Shown here: piece after piece, positions 17,239 to 25,150 of the stretch
Layout: each line of letters opens with the position of its first letter
Numbering within the stretch: the first letter of the stretch is position 1
Assembly (NCBI GenBank): GCA_963749875.1
Contig: CAVVOX010000002.1
Coordinates: 620,001-684,000 of the forward strand
Reading direction: 5' to 3'
From: JAHQVI01 sp963749875
Lineage (GTDB): Bacteria > Pseudomonadota > Alphaproteobacteria > Rhizobiales > Rhodomicrobiaceae
DNA length: 64,000 bases
Made by a program: the position numbers and the translations under genes
Notes under the pieces: generated by a model
Told to the model about the DNA's origin: nothing
Seen by the model: the letters and a program-made list of their open reading frames with translations, nothing else
The model's database searches: none

Positions 17239-17568
17239 TCATACGCCGTTTCTCGGGGCCGCAATGATGATCGTCGCACCTGCCAGACAGATCAGCGCGC
17301 CGATCGAGTCCCAGCGGTCCGGGCGGACGCCTTCGACGATCCACAGCCATGCCAGGGACGCGGCGATATAGACGCCTCCATAGGCCGCATAGGCGCGGCC
17401 TGCGGCGGCGCTGTCCACCAGCGTCAGCAGATAGGCGAACAGGGCAAGCGAGACCATGCCCGGTGCGAGCCACCAGATGGATTTGTCCAGCCGCAGCCGC
17501 GCCCAGAATGCAAAGCACCCGGCGATTTCGGCAATCGCCGCGCCGATATAAGCTGCGATAGTCACCAT
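17239..17568 (-). CDS. ynfA: YnfA family (UPF0060) small membrane protein
   Basis: Inner-membrane protein of 109 residues with four helices, typical of YnfA, a family related to small multidrug resistance exporters. Marks are AEIAGCFAFWARLR near the N-terminus and AYGGVYIAASLAWLW in the third helix. It lies antisense between the aioS/aioR fusion and the aioA fragment. Its start (17568) touches the first bases of the aioA remnant, so it sits at the deletion scar. It appears intact. A role in metal or drug efflux is only inferred from the family. Confidence 0.88.
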   Translation of the reverse strand: MVTIAAYIGAAIAEIAGCFAFWARLRLDKSIWWLAPGMVSLALFAYLLTLVDSAAAGRAYAAYGGVYIAASLAWLWIVEGVRPDRWDSIGALICLAGATIIIAAPRNGV

Positions 17569-18408
17569 GGCATGTCCTCGTCAAGTTGTGTTCGTGAACG
17601 GCGAGCGCCGGATGCGTCTTACCGAGCGCTATATGGATCCGCCTGGCCAGTCCATGCCGGACTGTCTGATCGCGGCCCGCATCGCCAATCATATGGAGCG
17701 CGTGCTGCGCGACGACGCCTATGCCGACCAGTTCAAGGACTTCGACTGGCAGACCGAGGAAGATGCCTTCACGGATGGCTATCACAATAACGCAGGCGGC
17801 GTGAGCACGTCACCTATGACCGTCTGCGCGGGATGGGCACGAATGGCTTCCAGGAGCCGGCCACCGGCTTCGAAGGCGGCAAGATCATCGGCACGAAGCG
17901 TCTTTATTCGGACGGCAAATTCGGCACCGATGACGGCAAAGCCATCTTCAAGGAGGCGCAGTGGCGCGGGCTGCAGGCGCCCGGCAAGGAGGAGCAGAAG
18001 AACAAGTTCGCCTATCTCATCAACAATGGGCGCGCGAACCACGTCTGGCAGTCGGCCTATCTCGATGTCGACAACGATCTGGTCATGGACCGCTGGCCCT
18101 ATCCGTTCATCGAGATGAATCCGGAGGATATGGACGCGCTCGGCGTCAAGCAGGGCGACCTTGTCGAGGTCTTCAACGATGACGGCTCGACGCAGGCCAT
18201 GGCCTATCCGACGCCAACGGCGCGCAAGGGCGAGACCTTCATGCTCTTTGCCTATCCGACCGGCGTTCAGGGCAATGTCGTCAACGCCGGAGTCAATGAG
18301 CTGATCATCCCGAACTACAAGCAGACCTGGGCGAATATCCGGAAGATTTCCGATGCGCCGGATGCGGTGAAGCATCTGACGTTCAAATCGAAGGAATATG
18401 TTTCGTAA
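17567..18408 (+). pseudogene. aioA: 3' remnant of arsenite oxidase large subunit AioA
   Basis: C-terminal third of the molybdopterin subunit of arsenite oxidase. The remnant reads VVFVNGERRMRLTERYMDPP from about 17586 and GMGTNGFQEPATGFEGGKII. It ends GNVVNAGVNELIIPNYKQ and TWANIRKISDAP before the stop at 18408, matching AioA proteins of about 830 residues. The first ~550 residues, including the Fe-S and most cofactor ligands, are gone, as is aioB. A frameshift near 17803 separates VVFVN...NNAGG from EHVTYDRLRGMG. It cannot be active. Gene order with aioX and aioSR supports one decayed aio locus. Confidence 0.85.
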
Positions 18409-18423
18409 AATGCCCATGCCGGG

Positions 18424-18450
18424 GCCGGGCGGAGGTCAGCTTCCGCCCGG
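18424..18450. terminator. Stem-loop after aioA remnant
   Basis: CCGGGCGGA and TCCGCCCGG form a 9-bp GC stem with a 7-9 base loop about 17 bases after the aioA stop. There is no clear T-run, so it may be the remains of the operon terminator or a simple palindrome. Confidence 0.4.
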
Positions 18451-18621
18451 CGCCTTCGCCTTCTGGGCGGCGCGCCGGGGCATTGCCCATTTCACAAACA
18501 AGAGACGGCGAAGATTGGCGATCGCTCGCGACGCGTCTCCGCGGCGTTGCGATTTCTGTCTCGCGCGGAGAGCGCAGAATGTTAGAACGGTCCTACGATC
18601 CGATATCGAAGGAGTTCGAAC

Positions 18622-19053
18622 ATGACAATCCACCGCAAAGCACGTGCAATCTGGTCCGGCGGGCTTAAGGACGGCAAGGGCGAGCTCTCTACGGGCAGCG
18701 GCACGCTGAACCAGGTTCCCTACAGTTTCTCGAAGCGTTTCGAGGATGAGCCGGGCACGAACCCGGAGGAGTTGCTGGGCGCGGCCCATGCCGGCTGCTT
18801 TACCATGGCGCTGTCGCTCATTCTGGGCGAGGCCGGCCTTACGGCTAACAAAATGGAGACGGAGGCCAAGGTGACGCTGGAGCAGGTCGAAGGGGGCTTC
18901 GCGATCACCGCGGTCCATCTGACCTTGAAGGCGGATATTCCGGGTGCCGATGATGCGACGTTCCAGGATCTCGCCGCGAAGGCGAAGGAGAACTGTCCCG
19001 TTTCCAAGGTGCTGAATGCCGAGATCAGCCTCGATGCCTCGCTGATGAGCTGA
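18622..19053 (+). CDS. osmC: OsmC family peroxiredoxin
   Basis: Thiol peroxidase that reduces organic hydroperoxides. The 143 residues carry the two catalytic Cys of the OsmC/Ohr fold: Cys59 in ELLGAAHAGCFTMALS and Cys125 in ENCPVSKVL, with the conserved Glu in GTNPEELLG. It is the OsmC rather than the Ohr subgroup by its start TIHRKARAIWSGGLKDGKG. It is a lone plus-strand gene, convergent with the sox operon; a hairpin-rich stretch separates the two 3' ends. Confidence 0.9.
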   Translation: MTIHRKARAIWSGGLKDGKGELSTGSGTLNQVPYSFSKRFEDEPGTNPEELLGAAHAGCFTMALSLILGEAGLTANKMETEAKVTLEQVEGGFAITAVHLTLKADIPGADDATFQDLAAKAKENCPVSKVLNAEISLDASLMS

Positions 19054-19098
19054 CCCGCCGCGCAATTCTCTAAAGCGTGTCGAGGTGAAATGGACGCT

Positions 19099-19220
19099 TC
19101 CTGCCCTCTCCCGGGGGAAAGGGCGGAACGCGCAAGCGTTCCGGGTGAGGGGATTTATAGATAGAAATCAGCCCCTTAACCCCTCACCCCAACCCTCTCC
19201 CATTGGGAGAGGGAGCAAAG
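19099..19220. repeat. Palindromic repeat between convergent osmC and fccB
   Basis: Several nested inverted repeats: CCCTCTCCCGGGGG, GGAACGCGCAAGCGTTCC, GGGTGAGGGG facing CCCCTCACCC, and CCCTCTCCCATTGGGAGAGGG. The motifs (CTCTCC, GGTGAGGGG) are shared with the family C elements at 31185, 39034 and 57784. It probably terminates transcription from both sides. Confidence 0.6.
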
Positions 19221-19248
19221 CGAATGCTTCCGGAGCGATGCGCGCGCT

Positions 19249-20529
19249 TCAGCCGTAGAGCTCCGCGGTGATGCTGGCGTACCAGCTGGCGGAATCCTGG
19301 TAATTTTCCCGCCGGACCTCCGCCAAATCGGTCAGCGTCGAGATCTCGCTTTCGGTCTGCTCGATCTTGGCCGGGGTCGGGCGATAGCGCCCCCCGACGA
19401 AGACGCTGTTCTCCGTCGCGATGAGGCTCCAGCACCGGTTGCGATAGGCGATCTCGGGATCTTTCGCGCCGAGCAGCTCTTTCGCGATCACCTGGGCGAC
19501 GATCTGCGCCTGGCTGTTTGCCGCGAAGGCCGATTTTGGCATGTCGCCCGCAATCGAGGCGTCGCCCAGCACGAAAATGTTCGCATCCGAGCGCGACGTC
19601 ATGCTGAACGGATCGATCGGGCAATAGCCGCTCTCATTCGTCAACCCGGCATCCATGGCGATCTGCCCCGCGGTCTGGCGCGGAATGACATTGACCAGGG
19701 CGGCGTTCTCATAGGTCTCGAAATCCGTCACCACCGACATGGTGGCCGGATCGACGCGCTTGATGCCGCCATGGATCATCGGCGGAAGCCATTCGATCAT
19801 CCCCGGATAGTTCGCCTCCCAGCCCTGCTGAAACAGCGGCTGTTTGGAGAATTTGTCCTTGGGATCGAGAATGACGATGCGCGCCTGCGTTTTCCCCGAG
19901 GATTTCAGCGCATGCGCGATCATCGAAACGCGCTCATACGGGCCGGGCGGGCAGCGATAGGGGTTCGGCGGGGCGATGATCACCACGACGCCGCCATCGG
20001 GCACCGCATCGATCTGGCGCTTGAGCAGGATGGTCTGCGGCCCCGCTTTCCAGGCATGCGGCATCCGTTCCTCCGCCGCTTTCGACCATCCGGGAACGGA
20101 GCCGTAATCCAGCGCGATGCCGGGCGAGACGACCAGACGGTCATAGGGAAGCACGGCGCCGCCCGCCAGCGTCACCTCGCGCTTGTCGCGGTCGATGGTC
20201 CTGGCCGTTTCGCTGGCGACCGTCACGCCGGGCAGCGCTTCGATCTCGCCATAGCCATATTGAAGAAGCTCGAGCGGATTGATGCCGCCGAGATAGAGAT
20301 TGGAATAGAAGCAGGTCGTATAGGTCGTTTGCGGCTCGACCAATGTCATGTCGAGCGCGCCTTTCGCCTCCGCCGCAAGGCGGCGGATGACGGACGCGCC
20401 GCCTGCCCCGCCGCCGACGATCACGACTTTCGGCTTGGCCTGAGCCAATGCGGGTTTGGCCAGGGCAGACGCCGCCGTCGCCGATGCCAGACCGGCCGCG
20501 CCGATCACGAAATGCCGTCTTGTCAGCAT
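19249..20529 (-). CDS. fccB: Flavocytochrome c sulfide dehydrogenase flavoprotein (FccB/SoxF-like)
   Basis: Periplasmic FAD protein that oxidises sulfide or a Sox-bound persulfide and passes electrons to a c-type cytochrome. The 426 residues start at the ATG at 20529 (GGAGGAAT upstream) with a Tat leader (MLTRRHFVIGAAGLASATAA), then the FAD-binding PKVVIVGGGAGGASVIRRLA. Redox-active Cys candidates lie in YTTCFYSNLYLGG and in NPYRCPPGPYER. The C-terminal FCSD domain ends SASWYASITAELYG. It is the last gene of the iorAB-soxXYZA operon. No cytochrome partner (fccA/soxE) follows. Confidence 0.92.
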   Translation of the reverse strand: MLTRRHFVIGAAGLASATAASALAKPALAQAKPKVVIVGGGAGGASVIRRLAAEAKGALDMTLVEPQTTYTTCFYSNLYLGGINPLELLQYGYGEIEALPGVTVASETARTIDRDKREVTLAGGAVLPYDRLVVSPGIALDYGSVPGWSKAAEERMPHAWKAGPQTILLKRQIDAVPDGGVVVIIAPPNPYRCPPGPYERVSMIAHALKSSGKTQARIVILDPKDKFSKQPLFQQGWEANYPGMIEWLPPMIHGGIKRVDPATMSVVTDFETYENAALVNVIPRQTAGQIAMDAGLTNESGYCPIDPFSMTSRSDANIFVLGDASIAGDMPKSAFAANSQAQIVAQVIAKELLGAKDPEIAYRNRCWSLIATENSVFVGGRYRPTPAKIEQTESEISTLTDLAEVRRENYQDSASWYASITAELYG

Positions 20530-20543
20530 TGAAATTCCTCCCC

Positions 20544-21554
20544 TTATTTGCGGATCGCCGGGGTCTCGATCGCCACACCCTCGGCGCGTTTCGCCAGATA
20601 AAGCTCCAAATTCAGGTATTCCTGCGATCCGTAATCGAACTGGATGGCGCGCACCCCGAAGGAACAGGAGCGCAGACGGCGGTGCAGCGAGCCGAGCGAT
20701 TGCCATTCCAGCCGATAGGCCGGATAGCCATTGGGCAGAGCGTGGCTGATCGTGTCGCCCCGCAAGCGGCGGCCCGCATTGTCGACATGGCATTGCGCGC
20801 AGGACAGGTTGAGCTGTCCCTGGCGCTGGTGGAAAAAGGCCTTGCCCGCCTCATAGAAAGGCGCGGCCTTGCCTGTGACATTGACATTCATCGGCATGCC
20901 GAGCGACTGGCGCGCTACGAAGGCGGTGAGGCTGAGCAATTCATCCAACTCATAGGCATAGGGCTCCGCCTTCTGGTTCTCCGTTCGGCAGAGATTGATG
21001 CGCCCCTCCAGGTTGAGGAGCTTGCCGGTCTCATCATTCACCGCGGGATAGCGCGTGGCGACACCCTTCATGCTCGCCTCGGCCTTGCCGTGGCAGGAGG
21101 CGCAGGACTTGTTCGCCCCGCCCGCCGGCTGCTCCCAGAGCTGGGCGCCTTCGCTGACCCAGAGCATTCCCGGATTGGCGGCTTCGTCCGCCTGCTGCGC
21201 TTTGAGATTGTCGCTCAGGAAGGTGGTGCCGGAGGGGAGCGGCTTTGCGTCGGACGGTACGGCCAAGGCGGTGAGACTGAGAATGATGCCTGCGGCGAAT
21301 TGAAACGAGGCAAACGCGGTCCGGTGCTGCTTTCCTTCCCCCTGGGCGAGGGGTGAAAACCCGAAGCAGCATAGTCTGCGTCGTCCCGGCCGAAGAGCCG
21401 GGACCCATTCGCCTACCAATTCGGCAAAGTGCTTGCTGACAGGCGATTGGATCCCGGATAGCCCTTCGGGCTTTCGGGATGACGGATTGAGAGGCCGCGT
21501 TCGCAGAGACCTTCCATCGGAGGGGGAGAGACCGCTGTGTGGGCCGGGACTCAT
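20544..21554 (-). CDS. soxA: Sulfur oxidation c-type cytochrome SoxA (N-terminus altered by repeat)
   Basis: Dihaem subunit of the SoxAX cytochrome that attaches thiosulfate to SoxY. From the ATG at 21554, which overlaps the soxZ stop (ATGA), haem motifs are CASCH (151-155) and CAQCH (252-256), and the conserved ligand Cys lies in RLRSCSFG (296). The likely export signal (FAAGIILSLTALAVPSDA) sits at residues 86-103, behind about 75 residues encoded by palindromic repeat sequence. There is no ATG or GTG nearer the signal; a TTG at 21419 is in frame. The true start is therefore uncertain. The catalytic part looks complete. Confidence 0.88.
   Translation of the reverse strand: MSPGPHSGLSPSDGRSLRTRPLNPSSRKPEGLSGIQSPVSKHFAELVGEWVPALRPGRRRLCCFGFSPLAQGEGKQHRTAFASFQFAAGIILSLTALAVPSDAKPLPSGTTFLSDNLKAQQADEAANPGMLWVSEGAQLWEQPAGGANKSCASCHGKAEASMKGVATRYPAVNDETGKLLNLEGRINLCRTENQKAEPYAYELDELLSLTAFVARQSLGMPMNVNVTGKAAPFYEAGKAFFHQRQGQLNLSCAQCHVDNAGRRLRGDTISHALPNGYPAYRLEWQSLGSLHRRLRSCSFGVRAIQFDYGSQEYLNLELYLAKRAEGVAIETPAIRK
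21379..21490. repeat. Palindromic repeats inside the soxA 5' region
   Basis: CGTCCCGGCcgaagaGCCGGGAC (about 21382-21404), and GGATCCCGGATAGCCCTTCGGGCTTTCGGGAT (given as two arms around 21452-21480), are rhizobial-type extragenic palindromes. They lie between the soxZ stop and the SoxA signal peptide, yet leave the soxA frame open. Confidence 0.6.
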
Positions 21555-21880
21555 CCCGTGACCGTCAGCTTTTTGGTGACGGTGACGACTTCGCCGCGAT
21601 TGTCCTCCCATTTGAAAACCAGCTCGCCCGTTCCGGTCGCGACCGTGGAGAAGGCAATGAACGGATTGGCCGCGACGCCCTGGGTCATATCCATGCGGAA
21701 CACCTCCACCCCGGAATAGGTCACCGTGAAGCGCTGGATGATGTAGCGCGGGATCGGCTGGCCGACGGAATCGACGCGATAGCCGGTCTCCATCGGATGG
21801 CGGATCAGCGCCTTGATGTCGATGATCTCGCCTTTTTTCGCCTCTTTCGGCATGGAAACGCGGGCGGGCGCCAGTGCCAT
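21551..21880 (-). CDS. soxZ: Thiosulfate oxidation carrier protein SoxZ
   Basis: Partner of SoxY in the heterodimer that carries sulfur intermediates in the periplasm. The 109 residues have the typical PARVSMPKEAKKGEIIDIKA start, ALIRHPMETGYR and the C-terminal GELVFKWEDNRGEVVTVTKK. It has no signal peptide of its own, as expected, since SoxYZ is exported together through the SoxY Tat signal. It lies between soxY and soxA. Confidence 0.95.
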   Translation of the reverse strand: MALAPARVSMPKEAKKGEIIDIKALIRHPMETGYRVDSVGQPIPRYIIQRFTVTYSGVEVFRMDMTQGVAANPFIAFSTVATGTGELVFKWEDNRGEVVTVTKKLTVTG

Positions 21881-21890
21881 TCGAAGCCTC

Positions 21891-22370
21891 CTATCCGCCG
21901 TCGATGCAGGCGGCGATGGTGACGACGACGTCCTTCCGGTCGCGCCAGAATGTGCCGTCGCTCATTTCGACCAGGGCGGTGACCTGCTGCGAGGCGGCGA
22001 GGCGGATATTGGTCGAGACCTTGGCGCGGCCCGCGCGCGGACCGAGATGGAAGGTCATCAGATGAGCGATCGGGTTTTTCTCCGACAGGATGTAAATGGC
22101 GCGGACATGATCGGCCTCCGTCATCGGGCTTTCGACCGCGACCGTCGTGTAGACGGAGAGGCCGTTTTCCGCGATGCCTGGAATCGTCAGGGTTACACGC
22201 TCGTCCTTGACCGGCGCGCCATTGGTCAGCTTTCTGAGCACCTCATCGCGCATCTCGGTCGTCGCCAGCACGCCGTGCGGAGCGAATACGAGCCCGGCCG
22301 CCGCGCCTGCGCCGATGAGAATGTCCCTGCGTGTCGGCATCGCTTCGAAAAACCTCTCGCTCTTCGTCAT
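21891..22370 (-). CDS. soxY: Thiosulfate oxidation carrier protein SoxY (atypical C-terminus)
   Basis: Carrier protein whose C-terminal Cys holds the sulfur substrate. The 159 residues start with a Tat-like leader (PTRRDILIGAGAAAGLVFA). The start at 22370 overlaps the soxX stop (ATGA); an inner ATG at 22340 is also possible. The usual end is GGCGG, but here the chain ends VTIAACIDGG, keeping the Cys five residues from the end and losing the Gly pair before it. The function as a swinging arm is likely but the arm is altered. Confidence 0.92.
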   Translation of the reverse strand: MTKSERFFEAMPTRRDILIGAGAAAGLVFAPHGVLATTEMRDEVLRKLTNGAPVKDERVTLTIPGIAENGLSVYTTVAVESPMTEADHVRAIYILSEKNPIAHLMTFHLGPRAGRAKVSTNIRLAASQQVTALVEMSDGTFWRDRKDVVVTIAACIDGG

Positions 22371-22972
22371 TCCGTCAGGCTTGCGAGATAGGCGACCACG
22401 TCCTCGATCCCCTGCGCGCTCAGTGCCGGTTTGCCTTTGTATTCCGGCGCGACATTGGTCAGCCCTTCGACGCGGTAATAGGGCGGCATGATCGTCTTCG
22501 GATTGATCCGGCTCTGATCGATCAGCCTCAGCCGAATCTGGCCCTCCGTCAGCCGCGAAGCAACCCCTGCCAGGGGCGGGCCGATCTCACCCTGGAACGG
22601 CTCGCGCTCGATCGGGAAGGCATGGCAGATCAGGCAATTGCCGCTCCGCCGATCCAGCACGATGGCCCTGCCGCGCGCCGCATCGCCCTTCAGGCCGCCG
22701 AGCGGCTCAGGTACGGCGTCGCCGCGCACCTCGTAGGGGATCAGCCCGTGATCGCTCGCTGCGGCATTGATAAGAAGCTCATCGGCGGTCCCGTCGCATC
22801 CACCCCGAAAAATCGCGGGTGCAGGGGCGGATAAGTGGGAGGAAGCGGCGATGCTTGTCCGCATCGCTGCCCCCATTCCCCAGGCTTTCATCAGATCCCC
22901 AGCGAAAGCCTGACTAGTCGTCTCCATGGCGAGCATGCCCGCCATAGCCAGCACGGTCCCGATCCGCCTCAC
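22367..22972 (-). CDS. soxX: Sulfur oxidation c-type cytochrome SoxX
   Basis: Monohaem partner of SoxA. The 201 residues begin with a signal peptide (MRRIGTVLAMAGMLAMETTSQAFA). The haem motif is CLICH in GNCLICHAFP, with the distal Met probably in PKTIMPPYY, and the family end is SAQGIEDVVAYLASLTE. The GTG start at 22972 overlaps the iorB stop (GTGA), so the two are translationally coupled. Residues about 25-60, between signal and mature domain, have an odd Ala/Ser-rich sequence that may be an inserted element. Confidence 0.92.
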   Translation of the reverse strand: MRRIGTVLAMAGMLAMETTSQAFAGDLMKAWGMGAAMRTSIAASSHLSAPAPAIFRGGCDGTADELLINAAASDHGLIPYEVRGDAVPEPLGGLKGDAARGRAIVLDRRSGNCLICHAFPIEREPFQGEIGPPLAGVASRLTEGQIRLRLIDQSRINPKTIMPPYYRVEGLTNVAPEYKGKPALSAQGIEDVVAYLASLTE

Positions 22973-25140
22973 GCCTTGCTCAGATCGTGATGTTTCAACG
23001 GCAGGGAGCGGATGCGCTTGCCCGTTGCGGCAAAGATCGCGTTGAGCACGGCCGGCGCGGCGACCGCAATGGTCGGCTCGCCGACGCCGCCCCAGAAGCC
23101 GCCGGACGGCATCACGATGGCCTCCACCTCCGGCATCTCAGCCATGCGCATGACCTCGTAAGTGTCGAAGTTCTCCTGCTCAATGCGGCCGTCCTTCACG
23201 GTGCATTCGCCATAGAGCATTGCCGAAAGCCCGTAGACGAAAGAGCCTTCGACCTGCGCTTTGACCTGCTGCGGATTGACGACATGGCCGCTGTCGGTGG
23301 CCGCCACGATCCGATGGATCTTCAGCTTGCCATCGGTGACGGAGATTTCGGCGCAGGCCGCGATATGGCTCGCAAATGCGGTGCATTGCGCAAGACCCCG
23401 ATAGACGCCTTCCGGCGCCGGCGTTCCCCAGCCGGCCTTCTCGGCCACCGCCTTCAGAACGGCGGCGTTCTTGGGGTATTTCTCCATCAGCGTCAGCCGG
23501 AACTCCAGCGGGTCCTTGCCGGCGGCATGGGCCAGCTCGTCCATGAAGCATTCCGTATAGATGGCATTCTGGTTGGCGTTCACGCCGCGCCAGAAGCCCG
23601 GCGGCACATGCGGATTGCGCATGGCGTGATCGACCTTGAGGTTCGGGAAACTGTAGCTGATCGAATGATCACCTTTCGGCAGGAAGGTCTGGAAGGTGAC
23701 GAAGTCCATGCCGTTGTTGAGACGCTGGGGCATGACCTGCGCAAGGATCGACTGCCCGGCGATCCGCACGCGGAATCCCGTCACGTCGCCATTTTCGTCA
23801 AGGCCCGCCGTCAGCTTGCAGGTCGTGATCGGATGATAGGCGCCATGCGTCATATCCTCCTCGCGCGTCCAGAGCAGCTTGATAGGCGTGCCCGGGAACT
23901 CCCGCGCGATGAGCACGGCCTGGCGCACAAAGTCGTGGAATGCGCCGCGCCGGCCGAAGCCTCCGCCCAGATGCAGCTTGTAGACGTCGCATTGCTGCGG
24001 CGGCAGGCCGGCTGCCTCCGCCGCTGCGGCAAGCGCCGCCTCGCCGTTCTGCGTCGGACACCAGACCTCGCATTTGTCCTCGGTCCAAATCGCCGTGGCG
24101 TTCATCGGCTCCATGGTCGCGTGATTCTGGAAGGGATAGGAGTAGACCGCCTCGACCTTTTTCGCCGACTTCTCGATGGCCGCATCGGCGTCGCCGTTCT
24201 CATTGCCGACGAAAGCGCGTTCGGCGGTGAGCCCTTCCCCGATGAATTCGGCGATCGAGGCGCTGGTGACATTCGCATTCTCGCCTTCATCCCATTCGAT
24301 CGGGAGCGCATCGAGCGCGGTCTTGGCCTGCCACCAGCGATCGGCGACCACGGCGACGGCATTGCCGTCAACGGGCACGACCTTCTTCACGCCCGGCATG
24401 GATTTGACCTCCGCGTCGTCGAACGAGGCCAGCTTGCCGCCGAAGACGGGGCATTGCTTGATCGCCGCGTTCAGCATTCCCGGCAGCTTGAGGTCCGCCG
24501 CGTAGATCTGCTTACCCGTCAGCTTGTCGACGGTGTCGAGTCGCTTCAGCGGTTTGCCGGCGATCGTCCAGTCCTTCGGGTCTTTCAGCTTGACGTCCTT
24601 GGGAACTTCCAGCTTGGACGCCGCCTCGGCGACCTTGCCGAATGTGGTCGATTTGCCCGAGCCGGAATGGGTGATCACGCCCTTTTCGGCCTTGCATTCG
24701 CCTGGCGGGACTCCCCATTCCTGAGCCGCCGCCGCGATCAGCATTTCGCGCGCCGCCGCGCCGCCCTGGCGGACATATTCCTGGCTTTCGCGAATGCCCC
24801 GGCTGCCACCCGTGGAGAAGCTCCGCCAGACGCGGCCACGCTCCAGATTGGTGGCGGGCGTGGGATATTCCGTCGTCACATTGGCCCAGTCGCATTCCAG
24901 CTCTTCCGCGACGAGCTGGGCGAGCCCGGTCAGCGTGCCTTGGCCCATTTCCGAGCGCGCGATGCGGATGATCACCTGCTCGTCGGGCTTGACGACGACC
25001 CAGGCGTTGATCTCATCGGGGAAACCGGCCTCGGCAAACGCCTCGCCGGCGCCGAAGGGGACCCGGAATCCGAGCGCCAGTCCGGTCGCGGCGGCGCCGA
25101 CCACGAAGCCGCGCCGCGTGACATTGAGTGTCGTTGTCAT
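22969..25140 (-). CDS. iorB: Periplasmic molybdenum hydroxylase large subunit (IorB-like, xanthine dehydrogenase family)
   Basis: Molybdopterin subunit that hydroxylates aldehydes or N-heterocycles. The 723 residues start at the ATG at 25140 (GGGAGCG upstream) with a Tat leader (NVTRRGFVVGAAATGLALG). Cofactor-binding marks include RSEMGQGTLTGLAQLVAEEL, the GGGFGRRGAFHDF loop, and GGVGEPTIAVAAPAVLNAIF with its catalytic Glu. The size and single-chain form fit isoquinoline 1-oxidoreductase and related periplasmic aldehyde dehydrogenases that give electrons to cytochrome c. The substrate is unknown. It is coupled upstream of soxX, an unusual neighbour. Confidence 0.9.
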   Translation of the reverse strand: MTTTLNVTRRGFVVGAAATGLALGFRVPFGAGEAFAEAGFPDEINAWVVVKPDEQVIIRIARSEMGQGTLTGLAQLVAEELECDWANVTTEYPTPATNLERGRVWRSFSTGGSRGIRESQEYVRQGGAAAREMLIAAAAQEWGVPPGECKAEKGVITHSGSGKSTTFGKVAEAASKLEVPKDVKLKDPKDWTIAGKPLKRLDTVDKLTGKQIYAADLKLPGMLNAAIKQCPVFGGKLASFDDAEVKSMPGVKKVVPVDGNAVAVVADRWWQAKTALDALPIEWDEGENANVTSASIAEFIGEGLTAERAFVGNENGDADAAIEKSAKKVEAVYSYPFQNHATMEPMNATAIWTEDKCEVWCPTQNGEAALAAAAEAAGLPPQQCDVYKLHLGGGFGRRGAFHDFVRQAVLIAREFPGTPIKLLWTREEDMTHGAYHPITTCKLTAGLDENGDVTGFRVRIAGQSILAQVMPQRLNNGMDFVTFQTFLPKGDHSISYSFPNLKVDHAMRNPHVPPGFWRGVNANQNAIYTECFMDELAHAAGKDPLEFRLTLMEKYPKNAAVLKAVAEKAGWGTPAPEGVYRGLAQCTAFASHIAACAEISVTDGKLKIHRIVAATDSGHVVNPQQVKAQVEGSFVYGLSAMLYGECTVKDGRIEQENFDTYEVMRMAEMPEVEAIVMPSGGFWGGVGEPTIAVAAPAVLNAIFAATGKRIRSLPLKHHDLSKA

Positions 25141-25150
25141 GGTGCGCTCC

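Noticed and set aside
18581..18597. ICE-like motif before osmC (GTTAGAA-CGG-TCCTACG)
   Set aside because: Too many mismatches to TTTAGAA-N3-TTCTAAA in the second half; OsmC genes are usually under other control.
19099..19220. CRISPR-like repeats
   Set aside because: Repeats are nested palindromes of unequal length without regular spacers, and no cas gene is present. No CRISPR array was seen anywhere in the window.
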